A stretch of 64,000 bases of DNA, taken from NCBI RefSeq assembly GCF_000829455.1, contig NZ_JXAK01000003.1:142397-206396 (forward strand), given 5' to 3'. The translations under genes were made by a program, and so were the position numbers. Numbering within the stretch: the first letter of the stretch is position 1; every line of letters begins with the position of its first letter. This DNA is from Gordoniibacillus kamchatkensis (lineage in GTDB: Bacteria > Bacillota > Bacilli > Paenibacillales > NBRC-103111). The notes beneath the pieces were generated by a model. The model had not been told where the DNA came from. It did not search any database and worked only from the letters and a program-made list of their open reading frames with translations. This document shows, piece after piece, positions 1-8,665 of the stretch.

Positions 1-1908
1 CGTAACTTCGCCGTAAACGACGATGTTGTTGTAAAGACGTGCCGTAATGACATCGCCTGCCTGCAAAGCGGCAGCGGTCACCAGCGCCCCGCCGCGGTAG
101 ATGAACGCGTTCGGATGCAAGCTGAGCGTTACCGTCTGGTTGCCGCTGATCAGCGTCAGCACGTTGTTGGCGACGGATACGACCGTGCCGGATTGCTGGG
201 TGATCCCCGTTTGCGTGGCCGATCCTCCCGCTAATTGCGTGACTTCGATGTACAGCACAACTCCGTTCACATAGTGAGCGGTAATGACATCGCCTGCTTG
301 CAGCGCTGCGGCGGTGGTCAGGCCGTTGCGGTATACGAACGCATTGGCATTGAGCGTAAGTCTGACCGGCTGGCCGCCGCTCGTAATTGCCAGCAGGTTG
401 TTGTTGGCAGGAGCGATAACCGTTCCGCTAATGTCTCCGGTCGTGTTCGACGGTTGTACGGCCGTTTGCGTTACTTCGACGATGGCAACTGAGTTGTTGT
501 AGGAGTAGGTCGTTACGACATCGCCCACTTGCAGCGCCGAAACGCTTACCGCTGCCCCGCCGCGATAGACGAACGCGCCGCTGTTCAGCGTCAAGGCGTA
601 CGTCTGGCCGCCGGAGCTGATTGTGAGCACGTTGTTGCTGGCGGCGGTCGTTACCGTGCCCGACAGCACGCGTTCGTAAGACGGCTGAGTTCCCGTGCTG
701 CCTGCCGGCTGCGTCACTTCGACAAAGACGACGGCGTTGTTGTACGCACGGGTGCTGACGACGTCGCCGACCTGCAAGCCCGATGCGCTGATTTGCGCGC
801 CATTCCGGAAAAAGAGCGCGCCGGAGCTCAGCGGAAGCGCCATCGTTTGTCCGCCGCTCGTGAGCGTCAGCGCGTTGCCCGTTACTGCTACGGCCACCGT
901 TCCCGTGATCACGCCGTTTGCCGGTGTCGGAACCGGTGTACTGCCGCCGCTCGTTTGCGTGACCTCTACGAAAATTACGGTATTGTTGTAAACGCGAACC
1001 CGTACGGCGTCGCCGACTTGCAGGGCCGATGCGCTCACTCTCGCTCCGGCGCGATAAATGAACGCGTTCGGATCAAGCGCCAAGCTGGCCGTCTGCCCGT
1101 TGCTAGTGACGGTGAGCGTATTGTTCGTGACGGGAGCCGAAACCGTGCCGACGATCAGGCCGTCCTGGCTGCCGGGAAGATGGTCGCCGGCGCGGTCCAG
1201 AAGCGCGGCGATTTCCGCCCGTGTGACCGGTTGATTCGGACGGAACGTATTGTCCTCAAAGCCGTTGATCAGCCCTTTATCGATCGCCACTTTGACGTAT
1301 CCGACCGATCCGGCCGGTATTTGCGCGGCATCGGCAAAAGGCAGCTTGGCATTCATATTCGCTTCCGCCTCAGACTGCAGCTTGAGCGCCTTGACGAGCA
1401 GCGTCGTTGCCCAGAGGCGGTCCGCCGGCTGATTCGGATTCACCTTCGTTTCGTACTCGGAGAACAAATCGTTCTCGAGCGCCACGGCAACATAGCCGAC
1501 AGCCCACGCAGGAATTTGGTTCGCGTCCTTGAAATTGAGCTGAGTCTGCATTTCGGCGGCGGATTCCGCCTTGTCGCGCAGCCCCATGACGCGCACGGCG
1601 GCCGTAATTGCCTCGATGCGGGAAACCGTTTGCTGCGGCCGGAACGTGCCGTCGTCATAGCCCTCGAACACTCTACGCGCCGCCAGATCGGCGATGTAGC
1701 GCATCGCCCATTCGAATTGCCTGCCCTGAATATCCCTGAAATCCATCTTCAACTGCCCGAGATGTTTGCCTTTGTTCCAGTTGAAATCGATTTTAACGTC
1801 GTCGTCTTTCTTGTCGTCCCCTTTGGCGAACGCAGTCGTCCCCATTCCCATCACGAGCGACAGGGCCAAGGTGGAGGCAAGCAGCTTTTTCATACGGCGA
1901 TGATTCAT
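1..1908 (-). CDS. S-layer homology (SLH) domain protein with C-terminal tandem repeats, 3' end outside window
   Basis: A reading frame on the minus strand stays open from the ATG at 1908 to the window edge (636 codons visible, no stop). AAGGAG lies just upstream of this ATG; a second in-frame ATG five codons later precedes Lys-Lys. A signal peptide ending near TTAFA follows. Three SLH modules fill roughly residues 45-220 (key words include YDDGTFRPQQTVSR and FRPNQPVTRAE), which anchor proteins to cell-wall polymers. After them come five repeats of about 78-80 residues, each ending in a sequence like NNxVVFVEVTQ and containing LQVGDVV. Each looks like a small beta-strand domain, possibly of the DUF5666 kind, but that is a guess. 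The role is probably structural or adhesive at the cell surface. The long plus-strand frames over this region are shadows. Confidence 0.85.
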   Translation of the reverse strand, partial: MNHRRMKKLLASTLALSLVMGMGTTAFAKGDDKKDDDVKIDFNWNKGKHLGQLKMDFRDIQGRQFEWAMRYIADLAARRVFEGYDDGTFRPQQTVSRIEAITAAVRVMGLRDKAESAAEMQTQLNFKDANQIPAWAVGYVAVALENDLFSEYETKVNPNQPADRLWATTLLVKALKLQSEAEANMNAKLPFADAAQIPAGSVGYVKVAIDKGLINGFEDNTFRPNQPVTRAEIAALLDRAGDHLPGSQDGLIVGTVSAPVTNNTLTVTSNGQTASLALDPNAFIYRAGARVSASALQVGDAVRVRVYNNTVIFVEVTQTSGGSTPVPTPANGVITGTVAVAVTGNALTLTSGGQTMALPLSSGALFFRNGAQISASGLQVGDVVSTRAYNNAVVFVEVTQPAGSTGTQPSYERVLSGTVTTAASNNVLTISSGGQTYALTLNSGAFVYRGGAAVSVSALQVGDVVTTYSYNNSVAIVEVTQTAVQPSNTTGDISGTVIAPANNNLLAITSGGQPVRLTLNANAFVYRNGLTTAAALQAGDVITAHYVNGVVLYIEVTQLAGGSATQTGITQQSGTVVSVANNVLTLISGNQTVTLSLHPNAFIYRGGALVTAAALQAGDVITARLYNNIVVYGEVT

Positions 1909-2243
1909 ACGCGATTCTCTCCTTAATGAAATAATGATAAAATGACTCCCTTCGGCAACGAAGCTCGAAGTCAGTGGTGCAGAACGCCTGCGTTGGAAGT
2001 ATAATACAGCTTTCGAGCCGCGTTTGTTTTTTGAGGGGGGGAGGAAGCGGGACGCAGCGAAGGAATTGCAACGTTCCGGCAACGTTTTTTCACGCTGCCG
2101 GGGGCCGAAAGCATCCGCCTCCGGTCGCCTTGACAAGAAAATGCGCCAAGCGGGCGAATAACGTGTTATTCTTAGTTTAGAGGGATAACCGGTGCAAGGC
2201 CAAAATAGACGAAGGCAGTGAAATTGAGTGGATCATTTCGGAT

Positions 2244-2378
2244 TGCCCGAGAAAGGCGGAACGGAGGATGAAAATGTGGGGCGGAGAGCGTAGCGTGCGC
2301 CTTTGAACTCGTGCACGTGTTCAAGGAAGCCGGAGACCCACATTTCCAATCCGCAGTGCAGCCATACTTTCTTGGGCA
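2244..2378. repeat. 135-bp imperfect inverted-repeat element
   Basis: TGCCCGAGAAAG at 2244-2255 pairs with CTTTCTTGGGCA at 2367-2378 (11 of 12). Inside, GAAAATGTGGG near 2270 pairs with CCCACATTTCC near 2338, and a central near-palindrome TTGAAC...GTTCAA lies at 2303-2324. The whole could fold into one long hairpin just upstream of the AraC-regulator gene. Its right half, reverse complemented, is about four-fifths identical by eye to the element at 4815-4880. The rest of the gap 1909-2408 shows no gene. A TATACT-like hexamer on the minus strand near 2000 might serve the SLH gene, but no good -35 was seen. Confidence 0.6.
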
Positions 2379-2408
2379 ACCAGATAATTCGGGAGGGCGT
2401 GAACGGCT

Positions 2409-4793
2409 TTGAAACTGCAGCTTCATCTACGTTTGTTCGGCAATCGCAGAAATGCGCTCAAGACGCTGATCGTCTCCAACCTGTTCATTCTGCTGATTCC
2501 GATGGCTATGGGGCTGTTTTTGTACGCCAAGGTCGAGCAGAGCCTCGAGAAGAGCTCGAACCGCTCCAACGCGGCAATGCTGGAGCAGCTCAAGCTTCTG
2601 CTTGATAACAAGTTGGCGGAGGTAGACATTTTAACACATCAAGTCGTCTTTGACCCGAAGCTGGATTACATGCTGAAAATTTCCGATCTTGCGAACAGCG
2701 CCGACAAATACCAGTTTGTCGAGTTCATGCGGGACAAAATGACCCGGTACCGCAGCATGACCAGCAGCTTTATTTTCGACTATTTCGTTTATTTCTCGCG
2801 GAGCGATACGATCGTCAAGGCGGACGTGCTCACCGACTCGCGCTCGTTTTATTCGACCTACTACACGTTTAAAGGCCAGTCGTATGAGCAGTGGCGAAAA
2901 GGGCTCCTGACGAGCCCGCACAAAGTATCCTACTTGCCGGTTGCGTCCCTGTCCCGCGGGCTGAATCCGCTGGCGAGCATCGAAAATATTCCGAAGGAAG
3001 TCATCGTCTACGCGCAAACGCTTCCCGTCAACTCGCAGTCCGAGAATCTTGGGAACTTTTTCGTGCTGATCGATGTCGATCAGATCAAGAAGATGTTCGC
3101 CCAGCTCGAAGCGGCCAGCCACAGCAACATTTATATTATCGATAACGACGGCCAGACGATTATGAGCACAAGCACAACGCCGTTTCCGGCCGAGCTGCTG
3201 CAGCGCATGGAGCATACCGACGCGCCATTCGCGTACCGGCTCGCAGGCGTCGATCAGATGGTATCGTTCGTGTCGTCGCAGAGAGCGGGCTTCAAATACG
3301 TATCGATTACGCCGAACGATGTGTTCATGCAGCAGGTCAACCAAATTCAAAGATGGTCTCTCGGCTTGTTCGTCCTGTGCCTGATCGCCGGACTGCTGGC
3401 CGTCGGCGCCGGGGTATACCGCAGCTACAAGCCGCTGCAAAAAACCGTGAACGCGATCATGCGCGGCAAGCCGATGAGCGGGCGTCCGTCCTTCGACGAG
3501 TACGAGTTTATACGCCAGACGATCGAAGGCTCGATGCACGAAGAGAAGCATTTGCGCAACACGCTCACGAGACAAACGCCGTTCATCCGCGCCAACTACT
3601 TATCCCGGCTGCTGCACGGGTACATGGACGTGAACGTGTCTGCGGAAAATGAAGAGTCGCTGCGGTTTATGGACCTGAAGTTCATCAGCGACCGTTTCGC
3701 CGTATTGCTGGTCAAAATAGAGGATATGCAGCACTTTTCCGAGGAAGACGAGCAGCAGTGGGCGCTCGCGAGGTTTATCGTATCCAATATTAGCGTCGAT
3801 CTGATCGAGCCCCGCCACAAAGGATTTCCCGTCGAGCTGGACAGGGATCGGCTCGCGCTTCTGGTCAATCTGGCGACAGAAAGGGAAGAGAAGGCGGAAG
3901 CCGATATTCGGGACATCGTTCAGTCCCTCTACGAGATCATTTCGCAAAGGTTCAAAATCGGCATAACCGTCGCCGCCGGAAGGATTCATCAGGGCCCCAA
4001 AGCGATTCGCGACTCTTATCCGGAAGCGCTCGCGGCTCTGGAATACAGACTGATATTGGGAAAGCATGCGATCATTTATTTTCAGGATATTGTGAGCACG
4101 AAACAGCACTATTATTATCCGCTTGAAATTGAAGTCCAGCTCACCAACTTCGTGCGCAGCGGCGATACCGACAACGTCGGGAAGCTGCTCGATAAAATAT
4201 ACTCGATGAATTTCGATTCCAGCCACATCACGCCGGAGCTCGGCAGATGCTTGTTCTTCAACGTGATGAGCACGTTTTTGAAAATTTTGAACTCGACGAA
4301 CACGAATCAGGAGGACGTGCTTGGCACGGACTTCGACCCGATCAAAGCGGTGTTCAGCCATCCGACGGCGGAGGACATGCAGCGGAAAACGAAAGAGCTT
4401 TACGAAACGCTCACCCGCTCGTTTAACGTCGAACGGTCCGATCACAGCATGCAGCTGCTGCAGGAAATGGTCGCCTTCGTCGATTGCAGTCTCGGCGATC
4501 CGAATCTCGGACTCGCGCTGATCGCCGATCGTTTCCGGATGACGCCCCAATACATTTCCACGTTTTTCAAGAAAAATCAGGGGCAAAACCTGCTGGACTA
4601 CATCACGCAGAAGAGGATGCAGACCGCAAAGAGGCTCATGGACAACAGGGAGCTGACGATCGCGCAAATCGCGCAAATGGTCGGTTACAACAACGACGTC
4701 GTCTTCATCCGTGCATTTAAGAAGCTGGAAGGCATTACGCCGGGGAAGTTCCGGGATTCGATCGCGCCGGACAAGACCGGCTCGGACGCATAG
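2409..4793 (+). CDS. Membrane-bound AraC-family transcriptional regulator (YesN/YtdP-like)
   Basis: This 794-residue protein probably controls the adjacent sugar-uptake and glycosidase genes. One membrane helix lies at about residues 15-37 and a second at about 313-335. They bracket an extracytoplasmic sensor region of the Cache kind. A cytoplasmic linker leads to a C-terminal AraC double helix-turn-helix (about residues 690-785, with ALIADRFRMTPQYISTFF and IAQIAQMVGYNNDVVFIRAF). Known relatives sense an extracellular ligand and activate a neighbouring ABC-transporter operon. The start is TTG at 2409, with GGAGGG about 12 bases upstream; no better start was seen. A terminator follows, and the binding-protein gene starts 325 bases later, so the two are probably transcribed separately. 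No histidine-kinase motifs are present. Confidence 0.85.
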   Translation: MKLQLHLRLFGNRRNALKTLIVSNLFILLIPMAMGLFLYAKVEQSLEKSSNRSNAAMLEQLKLLLDNKLAEVDILTHQVVFDPKLDYMLKISDLANSADKYQFVEFMRDKMTRYRSMTSSFIFDYFVYFSRSDTIVKADVLTDSRSFYSTYYTFKGQSYEQWRKGLLTSPHKVSYLPVASLSRGLNPLASIENIPKEVIVYAQTLPVNSQSENLGNFFVLIDVDQIKKMFAQLEAASHSNIYIIDNDGQTIMSTSTTPFPAELLQRMEHTDAPFAYRLAGVDQMVSFVSSQRAGFKYVSITPNDVFMQQVNQIQRWSLGLFVLCLIAGLLAVGAGVYRSYKPLQKTVNAIMRGKPMSGRPSFDEYEFIRQTIEGSMHEEKHLRNTLTRQTPFIRANYLSRLLHGYMDVNVSAENEESLRFMDLKFISDRFAVLLVKIEDMQHFSEEDEQQWALARFIVSNISVDLIEPRHKGFPVELDRDRLALLVNLATEREEKAEADIRDIVQSLYEIISQRFKIGITVAAGRIHQGPKAIRDSYPEALAALEYRLILGKHAIIYFQDIVSTKQHYYYPLEIEVQLTNFVRSGDTDNVGKLLDKIYSMNFDSSHITPELGRCLFFNVMSTFLKILNSTNTNQEDVLGTDFDPIKAVFSHPTAEDMQRKTKELYETLTRSFNVERSDHSMQLLQEMVAFVDCSLGDPNLGLALIADRFRMTPQYISTFFKKNQGQNLLDYITQKRMQTAKRLMDNRELTIAQIAQMVGYNNDVVFIRAFKKLEGITPGKFRDSIAPDKTGSDA

Positions 4794-4901
4794 GGCAGTC
4801 TCATGGAGACTCAGGCTACCCGAGAAAGTGGGGCTGCGCTACGGACCTAAGAATGTGGGTCTCCGGCTTTCTTGAGAACCTCAGGCAGTCTCATGGAGAC
4901 T
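4794..4901. repeat. 18-bp direct repeats flanking a 72-bp palindromic element
   Basis: GGCAGTCTCATGGAGACT occurs at 4794-4811 and again at 4884-4901. Between the copies is a 72-bp segment whose ends resemble an inverted repeat (CCCGAGAAAG and CTTTCTTGAG) and whose body matches, in reverse orientation, the right half of the 2244-2378 element. It looks like a small mobile or duplicated palindromic unit placed within or beside a terminator hairpin. Confidence 0.5.
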
Positions 4902-4913
4902 GCCTTTTCCTTT
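4884..4913 (+). terminator. Rho-independent terminator after the AraC regulator
   Basis: GGCAGTCTC and GAGACTGCC form a perfect 9-bp stem around the loop ATG. TTTTCCTTT follows. The region from here to the next start at 5119 (about 205 bases) must hold the promoter of the binding-protein operon, but no convincing sigma-A pair was identified. Confidence 0.7.
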
Positions 4914-5118
4914 ATCGCAGGTAAGAACCGACGATTTTTAATGTCGGACCGATTTGTTTTATGCCGCCCCGCTTTTCTTACGAAAGTACAACGGAAATGA
5001 AAAGAAGGAAGTAGGCAAGTTCCTGCGCTTGAATATACACTTGGAACCGGAAGCCGGAGCGATGCGATTCGGTTTCTGCTTAGAGAGATAAGTCAACTAA
5101 CACAAGGGAGGCTAGGAA

Positions 5119-6735
5119 ATGAACAAACAAATGAAACGGGCAAGCTTCGTCATGCTGGTTTCCGCGTTGGCGGTTTCAGTCGCGGCATGCAGCGGACAAA
5201 GCGGGGGGCAGCCTTCGGCATCGCCGCAGGCAGGCAAAGATTCGCAGCCGCCGAAGCTGACCCATCTGACGTATTGGGTGGCGAATCACCCTGCGGCTGC
5301 AGCGCAGATGAAATCATACGCCGACATGGAAATGTACAAGGAACTGGAGAAAATATCCGGGGTGAAAGTCGAGTTCCAGCATCCTCCGCTCGATACCGCG
5401 CAGGCGAAGGAGCAGTTTAACCTGATGATGGCCTCGAACCAGCTGCCGGATGTCATCGAATACGGCTGGACCGGCTTCCCCGGCGGTCCGGAGAAGGCAA
5501 TTCAGGATGGCAAGATCATCAAGCTGAACGACCTGATCGATAAGTACGCGCCGAACCTGAAGAAGCTGCTCGCCGATCATCCCGATTGGAAGAAGCAAAT
5601 CACAACCGACAATGGCAGCATCTACGCCTTCCCGTTCCTGCGCGGCGACGACAAGGTCAGGGTGTTCTTCGGCCCGGCGATTCGCCAGGACTGGCTCGAC
5701 AAGCTCGGCCTTAAGATGCCGACGACGATCGACGAATGGTACAACGTATTGAAAGCGTTTAAAGAGAAAGACCCGAACGGCAACGGCAAACCGGACGAAA
5801 TCCCGTTCTACATCGATAAAGACTTGCTCGGCACCGACGCCCCGTTCCTCGGCGCGTGGGGCATCAACTACTCCTTCTATCAGGACGGCGGCAAAGTGAA
5901 GTTCGGCCCGATTCAGCCCGAGTACAAAGATTTCCTCACCACGATGAACAAGTGGTACAAGGAAGGGCTGTTGGACAAAGACTTCGCGGCTCCGAACGAT
6001 AAGCTGTTGGACAACAAAATGACGACGAACCAGCTTGGCGCAACCGTCACTTACAACGGCGGGGGCATCGGCAAATATGCCGGCCTGATGAAGGATAAAG
6101 ATCCGAACTTCAAGCTTGTCGCCGCTCCGTATCCGGTCTTGAAAGCGGGAGACAAATCGATTTGGGGGCAGAAGGATTTCGCATCCAACGGCGTCGGCGC
6201 CGCCATTACGACCGCCGACAAAAATCCGGTCGAAACGGTCAAATGGCTCGATTACGCTTACGGGGAAAAGGGCGATTTGCTGTTCAACTACGGCATCGAG
6301 GGCGCCAGCTATACGATGCAGAACGGCAAAGCCGTACTCAAGCCGGAATTATTGAACCCGCCGGCCGGCGTCAGCGCCCAGCAAGCCATCGCCAAGTATA
6401 CCCGCGCGACGTGGAGCGCCCCATTCGTGCTCAGCGACAACTTCCAATTGCAATACCTCGTGCTGCCGCAGCAGAAAGACGCGCTGGCCATCTGGTCGAA
6501 GCCGACTGCCGAACGCAAGATGCCGCTCGTAACGCCGACGCAGGACGAGAGCGGCAAGTTCGCTTCCATCATGACCGACATCAACACGTACAAGGACGAA
6601 ATGCTGCTCAAGTTCATTATGGGCGTGGAGCCGATCGACAACTTCGACAAGTACGTCAAAAAAATTCAAAGCATGGGCATCGACGACGCCATTAAAATTC
6701 AGCAGGCAGCGCTCGAACGATACAACAAGAGGTAA
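5119..6735 (+). CDS. Extracellular sugar-binding lipoprotein (CUT1 ABC transporter, LplA/YtcQ-like)
   Basis: This 538-residue lipoprotein has a signal peptide with lipobox VAAC (Cys at about residue 24), so it would be tethered to the outer face of the membrane. A Ser/Gly/Gln-rich linker follows, then a family 1 solute-binding fold. The length near 540 residues is typical of LplA/YtcQ-type proteins, which deliver larger oligosaccharides to LplB/LplC-type permeases, exactly the neighbours here. AAGGGAGG precedes the ATG at good distance. The ligand cannot be read from the sequence; the downstream fucosidase-like and GH101/PL8 genes suggest host- or mucin-type oligosaccharides. A strong hairpin separates it from the first permease, so more binding protein than permease is likely made. 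Confidence 0.9.
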   Translation: MNKQMKRASFVMLVSALAVSVAACSGQSGGQPSASPQAGKDSQPPKLTHLTYWVANHPAAAAQMKSYADMEMYKELEKISGVKVEFQHPPLDTAQAKEQFNLMMASNQLPDVIEYGWTGFPGGPEKAIQDGKIIKLNDLIDKYAPNLKKLLADHPDWKKQITTDNGSIYAFPFLRGDDKVRVFFGPAIRQDWLDKLGLKMPTTIDEWYNVLKAFKEKDPNGNGKPDEIPFYIDKDLLGTDAPFLGAWGINYSFYQDGGKVKFGPIQPEYKDFLTTMNKWYKEGLLDKDFAAPNDKLLDNKMTTNQLGATVTYNGGGIGKYAGLMKDKDPNFKLVAAPYPVLKAGDKSIWGQKDFASNGVGAAITTADKNPVETVKWLDYAYGEKGDLLFNYGIEGASYTMQNGKAVLKPELLNPPAGVSAQQAIAKYTRATWSAPFVLSDNFQLQYLVLPQQKDALAIWSKPTAERKMPLVTPTQDESGKFASIMTDINTYKDEMLLKFIMGVEPIDNFDKYVKKIQSMGIDDAIKIQQAALERYNKR

Positions 6736-6754
6736 TCGCCCGGGGCATGGCCGC

Positions 6755-6783
6755 AGAGACGAACCGGAAAACGGTTCGTCTCT
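6755..6783 (+). other. Intra-operon hairpin between binding-protein and permease genes
   Basis: AGAGACGAACCG and CGGTTCGTCTCT form a perfect 12-bp stem around loop GAAAA. No T run follows, so it is more likely an mRNA-stabilising or processing hairpin than a terminator. Confidence 0.65.
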
Positions 6784-6833
6784 CCGGACCTAAGCCTCGT
6801 GACGCGACCCGGACGGAGAGGTAGGGACTGGCG

Positions 6834-7766
6834 ATGTCGCGAAGCACCGGAAACTGGGCTGCGCTGCAAACGATACGCGCCGATCTGAGGCGGCATTGGG
6901 CCGTATATGTGATGGCGCTACCTGTTATTGCTTATTATGTCATTTTCCACTATGGGCCGATGTACGGCTTGCAAATCGCGTTCAAAGACTTTCAGCCGGC
7001 GAAAGGAATATGGGGGAGCCCATGGGTCGGCTTTAAACATTTTGTGAGCTTCTTCAACGGCATCTATTTTTGGCGCTTGATCAAGAATACGATTCTGATC
7101 AACGTTTACGAGCTGCTGTTCGGCTTTCCGGCAGCTATCGTATTGGCGTTGCTGCTTAACGAGGTTCGCAACGGCGTATTCAAGCGGGTTGTGCAGACCG
7201 TCTCGTATTTGCCGCACTTCATTTCGATCGTCGTCGTAGCCGGGATGATGTTCGATTTCCTGGGCCGTACGGGCCTCATTAACCAAATTATCGGCGCTTT
7301 CGGTATCGAGCCGATCGACTTTCTGAAAGAGGCGGGCTGGTTCCGGTTTCTGTACGTATCGTCAGGCGTTTGGCAGGGAGTTGGTTGGGGTTCCATCATC
7401 TACCTTGCGGCGATTGCCACCATCGACCCGACGCTGTACGAAGCGGCGCGGATGGACGGGGCAAGCAGGTGGAAGCAGACGCTGCATGTTACGATTCCCG
7501 GCATCATGCCGACGATTGTGATTTTGTTTATTTTGCAAATGGGCAACATGCTGTCGGTCGGCAGCGAAAAGGTGCTGCTGCTTTACAACCCGCTTACGTA
7601 CTCGACGGCGGATGTCATATCGACGTATGTGTACCGCAAAGGGGTGTTGGAGGCGAGCTACAGTTTTACTGCGGCGGTTGGCCTGTTCAACTCCGTCGTC
7701 AGCTTCATTCTGATCGTGTCAGCCAACAGCATCAGCAAGCGGCTCAGCGAGAACAAACTGTGGTGA
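6834..7766 (+). CDS. CUT1 sugar ABC transporter permease (LplB-like)
   Basis: This 310-residue integral membrane protein has about six hydrophobic helices. The EAA loop that docks the ATPase is visible as YEAARMDGASRWKQTLHVTI at about residues 202-221. The N-terminal words YGPMYGLQIAFKDF and WVGFKHF are characteristic of LplB/YtcP-type permeases. It forms a heterodimer with the next gene product and receives sugar from the 5119-6735 lipoprotein. The next gene begins 12 bases after its stop, so the two are co-transcribed and probably translationally coupled. No ATPase gene lies nearby, as usual for CUT1 systems that share an MsmX-type ATPase. Confidence 0.93.
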   Translation: MSRSTGNWAALQTIRADLRRHWAVYVMALPVIAYYVIFHYGPMYGLQIAFKDFQPAKGIWGSPWVGFKHFVSFFNGIYFWRLIKNTILINVYELLFGFPAAIVLALLLNEVRNGVFKRVVQTVSYLPHFISIVVVAGMMFDFLGRTGLINQIIGAFGIEPIDFLKEAGWFRFLYVSSGVWQGVGWGSIIYLAAIATIDPTLYEAARMDGASRWKQTLHVTIPGIMPTIVILFILQMGNMLSVGSEKVLLLYNPLTYSTADVISTYVYRKGVLEASYSFTAAVGLFNSVVSFILIVSANSISKRLSENKLW

Positions 7767-7778
7767 GGAGATCTACGC

Positions 7779-8654
7779 ATGAAACCAACCGTAGGGGAAC
7801 GGGCATTCGGCTACTTCAATATACTCCTGATGATCGGTCTGTGCGTCGTCACGCTCTATCCGTTCTTGTACGTTCTGTTCGCTTCGATCAGCGAAGCGAC
7901 GTCATTTCTGCAGCATAGCGGGCTGCTGTTCGGCCCTGCCGGCTTCGATCTCAGGGCGTACAAGGCGGTTTTCCAAAACCCGATGATTATAAAGGGCTAC
8001 GAGAACACGCTTCTGTACGTGACGCTAGGAACGGCAATCAACCTTGTCATGACGGCGATCGGCGCCTATGTGCTGTCCAGGCCGAACTTGTATTTCAAAA
8101 ACATCATCATGTTTTTCATCGTCGTGACGATGGTGTTTCACGGCGGTTTGATTCCGAGCTATCTGCTTGTCAACCAGCTCGGAATGATGAATACGATGTG
8201 GGCGATTCTTATTCCCGGCGCCATCAACACGTTCAATATGATCATTATGCGGACCTCGTTCCAGAGTGTTCCGGTCAGCCTCGAAGAGTCGGCGAGAATG
8301 GACGGCGCCAGCGACTGGACGATTTTGTTCCGCATCGTGATCCCGCTGTCGATGCCCGTCATTGCCGTCATGATTTTGTGGTATGCGGTAGGCCACTGGA
8401 ACTCTTACTTTAGCGCTCTCGTTTATTTGCGGAACAGCGAAAAGTACCCGCTTCAGCTCGTGCTCCGCGATATATTGATCGCCAACAGCACCGATTCGAT
8501 GATGACCGGTTCGGCCAGCGACGACAAGTATGCGATCGGAGAAACGATCAAATACGCGACGATCATCGTGTCGACGTTGCCGATCATTTGTTTGTACCCG
8601 TTCCTGCAAAAATATTTCGTCAAAGGCGTCATGATCGGGGCGATCAAAGGGTAG
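7779..8654 (+). CDS. CUT1 sugar ABC transporter permease (LplC/YtcP-like)
   Basis: This 291-residue second permease subunit has an EAA loop at about residues 166-185 (LEESARMDGASDWTILFRIV) and the C-terminal ending FVKGVMIGAIKG typical of LplC-type partners. A GAGGAG-like ribosome-binding site overlaps the end of the preceding permease gene. It completes the transporter of binding protein, two permeases and an external ATPase. The glycosidase gene starts 12 bases downstream, so uptake and intracellular hydrolysis are encoded in one transcript. Confidence 0.93.
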   Translation: MKPTVGERAFGYFNILLMIGLCVVTLYPFLYVLFASISEATSFLQHSGLLFGPAGFDLRAYKAVFQNPMIIKGYENTLLYVTLGTAINLVMTAIGAYVLSRPNLYFKNIIMFFIVVTMVFHGGLIPSYLLVNQLGMMNTMWAILIPGAINTFNMIIMRTSFQSVPVSLEESARMDGASDWTILFRIVIPLSMPVIAVMILWYAVGHWNSYFSALVYLRNSEKYPLQLVLRDILIANSTDSMMTGSASDDKYAIGETIKYATIIVSTLPIICLYPFLQKYFVKGVMIGAIKG

Positions 8655-8665
8655 GAGGAAGCCGT

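Noticed and set aside
529..1926. 465-codon open frame on the plus strand
   Set aside because: It is antisense to the SLH-repeat gene; its composition is Arg/Ala-rich and shows no family features.
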